DNA from: CANKJK01 sp964400405
GTDB lineage: Bacteria; Acidobacteriota; Vicinamibacteria; Vicinamibacterales; UBA2999
NCBI GenBank assembly: GCA_964400405.1
Contig: CAYNUO010000113.1
Location: forward strand, 1 to 7,926
DNA length: 7,926 nucleotides
Direction: 5' to 3'
The notes beneath the pieces are model-generated. The model made no database searches. It saw nothing but the letters and a program-made list of their open reading frames with translations, and was not told where the DNA came from. The translations under genes were made by a program, and so were the position numbers. Below, piece by piece: positions 1 to 7,162 of the stretch; the first letter of the stretch is position 1; each line of letters starts with the position of its first letter.

Positions 1-954
1 CACCCGCTGCGCAGCCGGACCCTGAACGTGGACGACGGCGGCAACCGGGTGACGCCCGGCGCGGCCTGTCAGGCCGGCGCCTTCACGGTGTTCGTCTTCG
101 GCGGGTCGGCCGTGTTCGGCTACGGCGTCGCCGACGCCGACACGCTGCCCGCCCGTCTCGTCGAGGCGCTGACCGCACGGCTCGGGCGCCCGGTGTGCGT
201 CCGGAACTTCGGGCAGTTCGGGTGGTCCTCGACGCAGGGCGTGATCGCGCTGCTGCGCGAGCTGCAGGAACGGCCGGCGCCGCAGCTGGTCCTCTTCTAT
301 GACGGCTTCAATGACGTGAACATCCTCGGGGATGACGGCGTCGGCGGTGACGCGCCGCGTGGCGCACCGGACTACGACGGCGCCGTGGCGGTGGCACGCG
401 CGGAGCGCCACGGCGCCCCGACGGCGCTGCTGGAGCTGCTGCGGAGCACCCACCTGTGGGAAGCCGCCGTGAAGTGGAGAAGCGTCCGGTGGCGCAACGC
501 GCCGGGGCCGACACCATCGTCTCCGGGCGGAGGCGACCCGCCGGCCACGCGGCCAGCCCCGACGCCGGACGCGATCGTCCGCGCGTATCTGACCAACGTC
601 GAAGCCGTCCGGGCCATCGCCGCCGCACGCGGCTTTCGGGCGGCGTTCTTCTGGCAGCCCACGCTGTGGGTCAAGGCTGGCACGCGCACGACCGAGGAGC
701 AGCGGCTGCTGGCCGAGAGCCCGGTCCGCGCCGGCGGGCCGGCCCTGCTCAAAGCCACGTATCCGCTCGTGGCCGCGGAGGCGACGAGGCAGGCCGGGCT
801 CTTCTATCTCGGTGGCATGTTCGACTCGGCGCCGGAGCCCACGCCGTATCTCGATGAGTGCCACCTGACACCGGCTGGCAACGCCGTCGTCGCCACGCAC
901 ATCGTCGACCTGCTGGTGCGCACGGGTGTGGTCAACGCTGCGCCAGCCGGCTAG
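1..954 (+). CDS. SGNH/GDSL-type hydrolase (esterase), 5'-truncated
   Basis: Probable serine esterase or lipase-like hydrolase of the SGNH fold; these cleave acyl or acetyl esters, often on sugars or lipids. The substrate cannot be told here. Numbering from the GTG at 28: FVFGGSAVFGYG holds block I with nucleophile Ser27, NFGQFG gives the block II glycine (Gly62), GFND gives the block III Asn95, and DECH supplies the acid/base pair Asp276 and His279. All four blocks are present, so it is probably active. The frame stays open to base 1 and the upstream residues (HPLRSRTLNV) look like the family's conserved run-in (an asparagine followed by GxR), so the GTG at 28 is probably internal and the true start lies outside the window. 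A proline/alanine/glycine-rich stretch around residues 165-185 looks like a flexible loop. It converges on uup and shares the CTAG at its stop. Family assignment is firm; function is general. Confidence 0.88.
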   Translation, partial: HPLRSRTLNVDDGGNRVTPGAACQAGAFTVFVFGGSAVFGYGVADADTLPARLVEALTARLGRPVCVRNFGQFGWSSTQGVIALLRELQERPAPQLVLFYDGFNDVNILGDDGVGGDAPRGAPDYDGAVAVARAERHGAPTALLELLRSTHLWEAAVKWRSVRWRNAPGPTPSSPGGGDPPATRPAPTPDAIVRAYLTNVEAVRAIAAARGFRAAFFWQPTLWVKAGTRTTEEQRLLAESPVRAGGPALLKATYPLVAAEATRQAGLFYLGGMFDSAPEPTPYLDECHLTPAGNAVVATHIVDLLVRTGVVNAAPAG

Positions 955-2783
955 CTGCCTCTGGAGTCGAGTTCGTCCCAGCGGGCGTAGGCATCCAGCA
1001 GCTCGGCCTGAAGCGTCTCGACACGGGCCAGCGTGGCGTGGATGGTTTCCGCGGGCTCGGAGTAGAAGCCCGGGCTGGTGACGCGTGCGTTGAGCGTCTC
1101 CTGTTCGGCTTCGAGTCCGGCGATGCGCTCCGGCAGCGCGTCCAGCTCGCGCTGCTCCTTGTAGGACAGCTTCTTCGCCTTCGGGCCCGCCGGTGCGGGA
1201 CCGGCCTGACCCGCGGCGGCGCCAGCCGGCCCGGCTGCTGCCTTCCCCGCTGCGGGACGCGCGGCGGCCTGTCGTGCCGTCTCCGCGGCACGGCGCTGCC
1301 GGAGCCAGTCGTCGTAGCCGCCGACGAACTCCTCGACGCTTCCGTCCCCGTTGCAGACCAGCGTGCTCGTCACGACATGGTCGATGAAGGCACGGTCGTG
1401 GCTGACGAGCAGCAGCGTGCCGGGCCACTCGGCCAGCATGGCCTCGAGCAGCTCCAGCGTCTCGATGTCGAGGTCGTTGGTCGGCTCGTCCAGCACGAGC
1501 ACGTTCGCCGGCTTCGTGAACAGGCGTGCGAGCAGCAGCCGGTTCCGCTCACCGCCCGACAGGGCCTTGACGGGCGACTGCGCGCGCTCCGGCGGAAACA
1601 GGAAATCCTGCAGGTATCCGTGCACGTGGCGTTCCCGGCCACCGATGGTCACCGTGGCCTGGCCGTCCGCCACGGTGTCGACCACCGTCCGCTCCGGATC
1701 GAGCTGCTCGCGCTGCTGATCGAAATAGGCGATCGCCACGTTCGTGCCCCTGCGCACCTCGCCGGAGTCCGGCGCCAGCTCGCCGAGCAGCAGGCGCAGC
1801 AGCGTGGTCTTCCCCGCGCCGTTCGCGCCGATGATGCCGACGCGGTCGCCGCGCTGGATCCGCGTCGTGAAGCCGGAGATCACGGTGCGGCCGTCGAAGG
1901 CCTTGCTGACGGCCTCGGCCTCGAGCACCGTCTGGCCCGAGCGGTCGGCCGCTTCCACGACGAGGGTCACGGATCCGGTGCGCTCCCGCCGGCGCGCCCG
2001 TTCCGCACGCATCTCGATGAGCGCCTTCACGCGCCCCTCGTTCCGCGTCCGACGGGCCTTGATGCCCTGGCGGATCCAGACTTCTTCTTCGGCCAGCTTC
2101 TTGTCGAACTTCTGGTGCCGGGTCGCCTCGGCCTCGAGCCACTCGTCCTTGCGGCGGAGGTACGTGGCGTAATCGCCGGGCCAGCTCGTCAGCAGGCCGC
2201 GGTCCAGTTCGACGATCCGCGTCGCCACGCGCTGCAGGAACACGCGGTCGTGCGTGACGAAGAGCACGGCGCCGCGGTAGTCCGTCAGAAACGTCTCGAG
2301 CCACGTCATCGACTCGATGTCGAGATGGTTCGTCGGCTCGTCGAGGAGCAGCAGCTCCGGCTCACCCACCAGCGCCCGGCCCAGCAGCACGCGCCGGCGC
2401 CAGCCGCCGGAGAGCGTGCTGGCCCTGACGTCGGCCGGCAGGTGGAGGCGGGAGATCACCATCTCGACGCGCTGGTCGCGCATCCACGGCTCTTCGTCGT
2501 GGCGGAGGACGAGGCCGTCGGCCACGACGTCGAACACCGTCCGGTCGTCGCGCAGGATGGCGTCCTGCTGCAGGCGGCCTATGCGCAGCCCCGGCTCGCG
2601 CCAGACCGACCCGGCATCCGGCGGCGACTCGCCGCTGACGATCTGCAGCAGCGTGGACTTCCCCGTGCCGTTCCGGCCGATGATCGCGACGCGCTCGCCA
2701 GCCTCGATCTGCAGGCTCGCGTCGTCCAGCAGCGGCACATGCCCGTAGGCGTGCGTGACGTGATCGAGCGTGAGGAGCGGCAT
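951..2783 (-). CDS. uup: ABC-F family ATPase Uup
   Basis: Soluble ABC-F protein of 610 residues with two ATPase cassettes and no membrane segments. Cassette 1 has Walker A GRNGTGKST (36-44), signature LSGGWRR (124-130), Walker B LLLLDEPTNHLD with Asp148/Glu149, and H-loop His178. Cassette 2 has Walker A GANGAGKTT (319-327), signature LSGGERNR (408-415), Walker B with Asp432/Glu433, and His462. Between them (about 205-275) lies the charged linker typical of ABC-F proteins. An Ala/Gly/Pro-rich spacer (about 500-535) leads to a C-terminal domain opening with KLSYKEQREL and predicted to form a coiled coil. That domain separates Uup from EttA-type relatives. E. coli Uup binds branched DNA, suppresses precise transposon excision, and has also been linked to ribosome function. 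The ATG at 2783 lies 13 bases after the recQ stop, with only a weak AGAG upstream, so translation may depend on recQ. The family is certain; Uup rather than another ABC-F is very likely. Confidence 0.93.
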   Translation of the reverse strand: MPLLTLDHVTHAYGHVPLLDDASLQIEAGERVAIIGRNGTGKSTLLQIVSGESPPDAGSVWREPGLRIGRLQQDAILRDDRTVFDVVADGLVLRHDEEPWMRDQRVEMVISRLHLPADVRASTLSGGWRRRVLLGRALVGEPELLLLDEPTNHLDIESMTWLETFLTDYRGAVLFVTHDRVFLQRVATRIVELDRGLLTSWPGDYATYLRRKDEWLEAEATRHQKFDKKLAEEEVWIRQGIKARRTRNEGRVKALIEMRAERARRRERTGSVTLVVEAADRSGQTVLEAEAVSKAFDGRTVISGFTTRIQRGDRVGIIGANGAGKTTLLRLLLGELAPDSGEVRRGTNVAIAYFDQQREQLDPERTVVDTVADGQATVTIGGRERHVHGYLQDFLFPPERAQSPVKALSGGERNRLLLARLFTKPANVLVLDEPTNDLDIETLELLEAMLAEWPGTLLLVSHDRAFIDHVVTSTLVCNGDGSVEEFVGGYDDWLRQRRAAETARQAAARPAAGKAAAGPAGAAAGQAGPAPAGPKAKKLSYKEQRELDALPERIAGLEAEQETLNARVTSPGFYSEPAETIHATLARVETLQAELLDAYARWDELDSRGS

Positions 2784-2796
2784 GACCGGACGGTCT

Positions 2797-4775
2797 CTAC
2801 AGGGTGTGGGCGCGAATCGCGTCCAGGAAGTGCTCGCCGAGGTCCTCGGCCTTGCGCGCGCCGACGCCGCGGACGCCGAGCAGCGCGTCCGTGGACGTGG
2901 GCTTCACGCGGGCCATGTCGCGCAGCGCGGCGTCGTGAAAGATGACATACGGCGGCACGCCGCGCGCGCGGGCCAGACGCAGACGGACGTCACGGAGCCG
3001 CTCGAACAGCTCACGGTCCACACCGTCCCACGATTCGGCCTCCGCGCGCGAGCGCGTCCGGCTGCCGTCACGGCGTGGCGCCTTCTGCCGTGCCAGCGCC
3101 AGATCCGGACACGCGGCCGGATCCTTCAACAGCGCCGACCCCTGCGGCGTCAGCGCGAGCACCGGATAGGCGTCGCCCATCTGACGCAACAGGCCCGCGG
3201 CGGAAATCTGCTCGATGTAGCCGCGCACCTCCTGCACCGACGCGCCCGCGAGCAGGCCGAACGTGCTCAGCTCGGCATGGCCGCGCGTGACGACGGCCTC
3301 CGTCGTCTGGCCGCGCAGGATGGCCGCGATGTGGGCCGCGCCGAACCGCTGGCCGACCCGCGCCACGCACGAGAGGATCTTCCGGGCCACGGTGACCGGC
3401 TCGGGCACGGACTCCAGCTCACCGAGGCACACGTCACAGGCGCCGCAGTCGGTGCGCGTCCAGCGCTCGCCGAAATACTCGCTCAGGTGACGGTGCCGGC
3501 AGCCCGTCCCGCCGGCGTAGCGCTCCATCTGCTGCAGCAGCACGCGCGACGCGTCCGTGAACTCGCCGTTGCGCTCGAGCATCACGCGCCAGCGCATGAA
3601 GTCCGCCGCGGACGAGATGAGCACGCACTCGGCTTCCAGGCCGTCGCGGCCGGCGCGGCCGGACTCCTGCTGGTAGTGCTCCACCGAACGAGGCGCGCCC
3701 GCGTGCACGACGAAGCGCACGTCCGACCGGTCGATGCCCATGCCGAACGCCACGGTCGCCACGACGAGCTCCACGCGCTCGTCGAGAAACGCATCCTGGT
3801 TGTGGTGACGCTCCTCGTCCGAGAGGCCCGCGTGATACGGCAGCGCGGGATGTCCGGATTCGGTCAGCCACGCCGCGAGCGCGTCGACNNNNNNNNNNNN
3901 NNNNNNNNNNNNNNNNNNNNNNNNNNNNNNNNNNNNNNNNNNNNNNNNNNNNNNNNNNNNNNNNNNNNNNNNNNNNNNNNNNNNNNNNGATACGGCAGCG
4001 CGGGATGTCCGGATTCGGTCAGCCACGCCGCGAGCGCGTCGACCTCTTTGCGGGACGTGCAGTAGATGATGCCGGCCTCGCGAGGGTGGCGCGCCAGCAC
4101 CTCGAGCAGCTGCTTCTTGAGGACGTCGCGCGCGAGCACGCGATAGACGAGGTTCGGCCGGTCGAAGGACCCGACCAGCTCGACCGGGTCCTGCAGCGCA
4201 AGCTGGCTGACGATGTCGCGCCGGACGCGCGCGGTCGCCGTCGCCGTGAACGCGTGAATGCTGATGCCCGGGATCAGCTCCCGCAGCAACGCGAGCTGCC
4301 GATACTCGGGGCGAAAGTCGTGCCCCCACTGGCTGATGCAGTGCGCTTCATCGACGGCAACGAAGCTGACGCCGCAGCCCGCCAGCAGGCTGCAGAACGC
4401 CTGGCCGCCCTCGCCGACGAGCCGCTCCGGTGAGACGTACAGCAGGCGGTAGTCTCCGCGGCGGAGGCCCGCCGTGACACGCGACTTCTGCTCACCGGAC
4501 AGCGCGCTGTTGTAGAGCGCCGCGGGCACGCCATTGCCGACCAGCGTGTCCACCTGGTCCTTCATCAGCGAGATGAGCGGCGACACGACGACGGCGAGGC
4601 CGTCGCGCACCAGCGCCGGGGCCTGGAAGCAGAGCGACTTGCCGCCGCCGGTCGGCAGGATGACGACCGAATCCCTGGCAGCCACAACGGCGTCCATCGC
4701 TTCGCGCTGAAGCGGCCGGAACGAGGTGTAGCCCCAGTACTGGGCGAGCACCTGGGAAAGACGATCAGCAGACAT
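2797..4775 (-). CDS. recQ: ATP-dependent DNA helicase RecQ (interrupted by an assembly gap)
   Basis: 3'-to-5' superfamily 2 DNA helicase of recombination and fork repair. As written it is broken by 100 Ns at 3889-3988. Dropping the Ns and one flanking 55-base repeat restores one frame of 607 residues, against 609 for E. coli RecQ. In that product: motif 0 FRPLQREAM (19-27), Walker A PTGGGKS (41-47), Ia VVSPLISLMKDQV, DEAH (142-145) with the RecQ aromatic-rich loop after it, FTATAT, motif IV GIIYC, motif V VATVAFGMGID, and motif VI QQESGRAGRDG. Zinc-binding Cys374, Cys392, Cys395 and Cys398 follow, then a winged-helix RQC region (about 405-500) and a C-terminal HRDC domain (about 530-607). All parts of a full RecQ are present. 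The ATG at 4775 fits the family N-terminus; no good Shine-Dalgarno is visible. It is the first gene of a likely recQ-uup operon and divergent from apbE. Confidence 0.95.
3834..3888. repeat. 55-base direct repeat, copy 1 (gap flank)
   Basis: This stretch is identical over 55 bases to 3989-4043 and abuts the N run directly. It encodes recQ residues 245-262 (VDALAAWLTESGHPALPY) on the minus strand. The identity ends exactly at the gap on one side of each copy, as expected for two contigs that end in the same sequence. Confidence 0.95.
3889..3988. other. Assembly gap of 100 Ns inside recQ
   Basis: Exactly 100 undetermined bases. A round 100 is a conventional placeholder length for a scaffold gap of unknown size. 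The identical 55-base flanks and the reading frame indicate that no sequence is missing here and that the contig ends overlap. Confidence 0.97.
3989..4043. repeat. 55-base direct repeat, copy 2 (gap flank)
   Basis: This is the second identical copy of 3834-3888, starting on the first base after the N run. It encodes the same recQ residues but in the other minus-strand frame relative to the downstream half, because the N run plus one repeat totals 155 bases (155 = 3 x 51 + 2). Confidence 0.95.
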
Positions 4776-4793
4776 GCGGAGGGCGGAGCGAAC

Positions 4794-4799
4794 ACTGTA
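4794..4799 (-). promoter_or_regulatory. Possible -10 element for recQ-uup
   Basis: Read on the minus strand this is TACAGT, matching the sigma-70 -10 consensus at four of six positions. It lies 18 bases upstream of the recQ ATG, so a transcript would have a leader of roughly 10 bases. No recognisable -35 hexamer lies 15-19 bases further upstream, so this is a weak call resting mainly on its position in the short divergent gap. Confidence 0.25.
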
Positions 4800-4809
4800 C
4801 CACCGGCAT

Positions 4810-4818
4810 TGCTAAGCT
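4810..4818 (+). promoter_or_regulatory. Possible extended -10 element for apbE (leaderless)
   Basis: TGC followed by TAAGCT resembles an extended -10 (TGn plus TAnnnT). The hexamer ends six bases before the apbE GTG at 4825, so initiation at the usual distance would place the mRNA 5' end at or next to the start codon. There is no Shine-Dalgarno sequence in front of that GTG, which fits leaderless translation. No -35 box is seen. Confidence 0.35.
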
Positions 4819-4824
4819 ACCGGC

Positions 4825-5877
4825 GTGCGCCCGGCCGTCCTCAGCCTCCTCGCCACAGCCGCGATCGCCGCCGCGTGCGGCCAGCCCTCGCAGGCGCCGC
4901 CGGAGCCGGCCGCAGCGACGCCCGCCGTCGTGCGCACCCACGACACGATGGGCACGCGCATCGAGCTGACGGCGTCGACGGCAGATATTGCGACGGCCGA
5001 ACGCGCGTTTGCGGAAGTTTTTGCGGACTTCGATCGGCTGGACGGTCTGCTGAGCGTCTGGAAGCCGGAGAGCGAGGTCGTCCGGCTCAACGCCGCGGCA
5101 GGACAGCACCCCGTTCCGGTCAGCGCCGACACGCGCGAGGTGCTGCGCATCGCACGCCAGGTCAGTGAGTGGACGGACGGAGCCTTCGACGTCACCTTCG
5201 GGGCGCTGACGGGTCTCTGGAAGTTCGACGCGCAGGACAAGGACGGCTCCGTTCCGGACCCGCGCGACATCGCCGCAAGACTGCCGCTGGTGAACTACCG
5301 GTCGCTCGTCGTCGACGACCAGGCGGGCACGGCATTCCTGCAGCGGGCCGGCATGAAAGTGCACCTGGGCGGCATCGGCAAGGGCTACGCCGTCGACCGC
5401 GCCGTCGCCATCCTCCGCGGCCACGGCCTGCGGGATTTCATGGTCCAGGCCGGTGGCGACCTCTATGTCGGCGGCTTCAAGGACGGGCGGCCGTGGAAGC
5501 TCGGCATCCGCGACCCGCGGGGGCCGGTCGACAAGGTCTTCGCCACGCTGCAGCTCACGGACGGGACGTCCAGCACGTCAGGCGACTACGAGCGCTTCTT
5601 CATCAAGGATGGGAAGCGCTACCACCACATCCTCGACCTCTCGACGGGTGAGCCGGCCCGCCGTTCGCGAAGCGTGACGCTCGTCACGAACAAGGCCGTG
5701 ATTGCCGACGCGCTCGCCAAGGGTGTCTTCGTGCTCGGTCCTGTCCGCGGCCTCGCGCTCGTCGAGCGCATTCCCGACGTCGAAGCGGTGATTGTGGGCG
5801 CGGACAACGAGGTCGTCGTCTCGTCGGGGCTGAAGGGTGCAGTCGTCATCACGGCACCCCCAACCGACGCGCCGTGA
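4825..5877 (+). CDS. apbE: FAD:protein FMN transferase (ApbE family lipoprotein)
   Basis: ApbE enzymes move FMN from FAD onto a threonine of exported flavoproteins such as RnfG/NqrC-type FMN-binding domains. The 350-residue product opens with a lipoprotein signal: MRPAVLSLLATAAIAAAC, with Cys18 as the likely lipidated residue, so it should sit on the outside of the inner membrane. Family motifs appear in order: DTMGTR (40-45), HLGGIGKGYAVDRA (180-193), QAGGDLYVGG (208-217), TSTSGDYERFF (249-259) and HHILDLSTGEPA (267-278). A C-terminal ADALAK includes metal-site Asp295. The family usually has Thr four residues after that Asp; here it is Lys299. The GTG start is chosen because it gives the intact signal peptide. 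No partner flavoprotein or respiratory complex gene lies in the window. It is convergent with the DUF1653 gene, nine bases apart. The family call is secure. Confidence 0.93.
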   Translation: MRPAVLSLLATAAIAAACGQPSQAPPEPAAATPAVVRTHDTMGTRIELTASTADIATAERAFAEVFADFDRLDGLLSVWKPESEVVRLNAAAGQHPVPVSADTREVLRIARQVSEWTDGAFDVTFGALTGLWKFDAQDKDGSVPDPRDIAARLPLVNYRSLVVDDQAGTAFLQRAGMKVHLGGIGKGYAVDRAVAILRGHGLRDFMVQAGGDLYVGGFKDGRPWKLGIRDPRGPVDKVFATLQLTDGTSSTSGDYERFFIKDGKRYHHILDLSTGEPARRSRSVTLVTNKAVIADALAKGVFVLGPVRGLALVERIPDVEAVIVGADNEVVVSSGLKGAVVITAPPTDAP

Positions 5878-5886
5878 CGCCGGCCC

Positions 5887-6132
5887 CTATGGGTGTCGCC
5901 TCACCAGCGCGAACCTGGGGACCGTGACGCCGTCGGCCAGCACGTACTCGACGAACATGGCGTGGGGCCTCACCCACAGACCGGAGTCGTTGTAGAGCGG
6001 ACGATACAGCACGTGCGGTTCCAGGCTCTCGCTGTGACGCACGACGCCGAGCACTTCGTACTCGCCGCCCTTGTAGTGGCGATACCGCCCCGGTTCGATG
6101 ATGGGCAGTTCTCCGAGATCTCTGCTGGTCAT
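5887..6132 (-). CDS. Small DUF1653 domain protein
   Basis: An 81-residue soluble protein that is almost entirely one DUF1653 domain, a small predicted beta-rich fold of unknown function that is widespread in bacteria. The core runs from about residue 16 to 63: GRYRHYKGGEYEVLGVVRHS, then EPHVLYRPLY and GLWVRPHAMFVE. These are the conserved aromatic, histidine and glycine positions of the family. There is no signal peptide. The frame stays open to a possible start at 6285, but that would overlap the hydrolase gene by about 125 bases. The ATG at 6132 begins just before the domain and has a strong GGAGAGGG upstream, so it is preferred. It lies 28 bases after the hydrolase stop on the same strand and is probably co-transcribed with it. 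The link may be positional only. Confidence 0.87.
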   Translation of the reverse strand: MTSRDLGELPIIEPGRYRHYKGGEYEVLGVVRHSESLEPHVLYRPLYNDSGLWVRPHAMFVEYVLADGVTVPRFALVRRHP

Positions 6133-6135
6133 GGA

Positions 6136-6143
6136 CCCTCTCC
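6136..6143 (-). promoter_or_regulatory. Ribosome binding site of the DUF1653 gene
   Basis: The minus strand reads GGAGAGGG, three bases before the ATG at 6132; the GGAG core is seven bases from the start. This decides the short start over the longer upstream open frame. Confidence 0.7.
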
Positions 6144-6160
6144 GTCCTGTGTGACGCTGC

Positions 6161-7162
6161 CTAGTGTTGCCCAACAGGGGCAACCGGCGGATCAGGCAAG
6201 GCCATCTGGGCCAGCGCGGCGCGACCGAGGAGCCCGTAGGGGTTCGCGAGCGTTTCAAGGATCTCGAAGTGGTTGCAGGCCTCACCCACGAGAAGCCCGG
6301 CAGGACGGCCAGCGGCGCGGATGGCCGTGGCGAAATCCCTGGACTGACGCTGGAACTCCGGGCTCTCGAGAGACCCGTGGGCGACGAGAACGGGACAGCG
6401 GAGGTGCTCGAGATGCCGCTGCGGGCTCAGCGCCTGCTCCACGCCGTCCGTGATGCGGACGTAGCTGCTGCGCGCGGATATCCGGACGGGCCTCAGGTCG
6501 AACATCCCGCTGCAGCAGAGCCCGCCCTTCAGGACGTCGGCCGGCAGGCCGAAGTCGCGGCGCCAGTCCGTCGTGAGCGCGACACCGGCGAGATGGGCGC
6601 CTGACGAGTGCCCGGAAATGAACAGTCGATCCGCGTCCCCGCCGAACGAGCGGGCATTCTGGAAAACCCAGGCGACGGCGCGGCGCACCTGGTCGGCCAT
6701 CGGTGTCAGGTCTCCGCCCGCCTCGACGACGTTGATGAAGTCGACGACGACGAAGTGCACGCCGGCGGCACGGAACAGCTCGGCCGGGAAGGCGTAGTCG
6801 CGGGCCATGCCTCCCCGCCAGGCTCCGCCGTGGATGAACACGTTGATCGGCGCGTTCGGACGGTTCGCGACGAAGACGTCAAGCTGCTCGATGGCAGACG
6901 GACCGTACGCAAACCGGCGCGGCTCGCCGATGCGCGCCCGGACGGCTCCACTGTTTACGGCAAAACGTCCCAGGATCTGTTCGCGGTTCGGCGCCCACAC
7001 GTTCTGGTCGTAGGCGTCGTCCAGCTCCCGCTGGTCCAGGTCCAGCCAGACGGGCGGGCCCTTCCGTCGCGCGGGCGGTGGAACCGCCGCCTGCTGCGCG
7101 AGGACCGCGCCGCCCGCCGAGAGCGCCGCGGTGGCCACGAACGACCGGCGATCAATCACCAT
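6161..7162 (-). CDS. Tat-type exported alpha/beta hydrolase, kynurenine formamidase-like
   Basis: Predicted serine hydrolase of 333 residues. The N-terminus MVIDRRSFVATAALSAGG carries a twin-arginine motif (Arg5-Arg6, RRSFV) followed by a hydrophobic stretch ending near VLAQQ, so export by Tat is likely. HGGAW (111-115) is the oxyanion-hole motif typical of kynurenine formamidases and related HGG esterases. GHSSG (184-188) holds nucleophile Ser186. NHFEI contains catalytic His298. The acid is probably Glu266 in GSLESPEF, preceding an FQRQS segment seen in the arylformamidase group. Kynurenine formamidase hydrolyses N-formylkynurenine in the cytoplasm, so an exported copy more likely acts on another ester or amide. 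The ATG at 7162 has GGAGG six bases upstream and overlaps the preceding RidA-like gene by 11 bases, pointing to translational coupling. The hydrolase fold is certain; the substrate is not. Confidence 0.88.
   Translation of the reverse strand: MVIDRRSFVATAALSAGGAVLAQQAAVPPPARRKGPPVWLDLDQRELDDAYDQNVWAPNREQILGRFAVNSGAVRARIGEPRRFAYGPSAIEQLDVFVANRPNAPINVFIHGGAWRGGMARDYAFPAELFRAAGVHFVVVDFINVVEAGGDLTPMADQVRRAVAWVFQNARSFGGDADRLFISGHSSGAHLAGVALTTDWRRDFGLPADVLKGGLCCSGMFDLRPVRISARSSYVRITDGVEQALSPQRHLEHLRCPVLVAHGSLESPEFQRQSRDFATAIRAAGRPAGLLVGEACNHFEILETLANPYGLLGRAALAQMALPDPPVAPVGQH

Noticed and set aside
28..30. GTG at 28 as the start of the esterase gene
   Set aside because: The frame is open to base 1 and the residues before the GTG resemble the family's conserved sequence leading to block I, so the gene most likely begins outside the window.
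858..2945. Very long open reading frame (695 codons) on the + strand opposite uup
   Set aside because: It is an antisense shadow. The minus strand here encodes a complete ABC-F protein with all motifs, and the + frame product is Arg/Ala-rich with no recognisable domain. Long antisense frames are expected at this GC content.
3834..4043. The 55-base direct repeats as a biological tandem repeat, attachment site or transposon target duplication
   Set aside because: The copies end exactly at an N run, lie inside a conserved helicase motif region, and collapse to one copy with perfect frame restoration, which fits contig-end overlap better.
2770..4065. Long + strand open frame opposite recQ, running through the Ns
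   Set aside because: The opposite strand carries full RecQ motifs. The + frame has no family similarity and spans undetermined bases.
2797..4775. recQ as a frameshifted pseudogene or as two separate genes
   Set aside because: The apparent frameshift comes entirely from the 155 bases of Ns plus duplicated sequence. Removing them restores a full-length frame with every motif intact.
5851..5900. Possible terminator hairpin between apbE and the DUF1653 gene
   Set aside because: The facing segments GGCACCCC and GGGTGTCGCC pair only imperfectly, lie largely inside coding sequence, and have no T tract on either strand.
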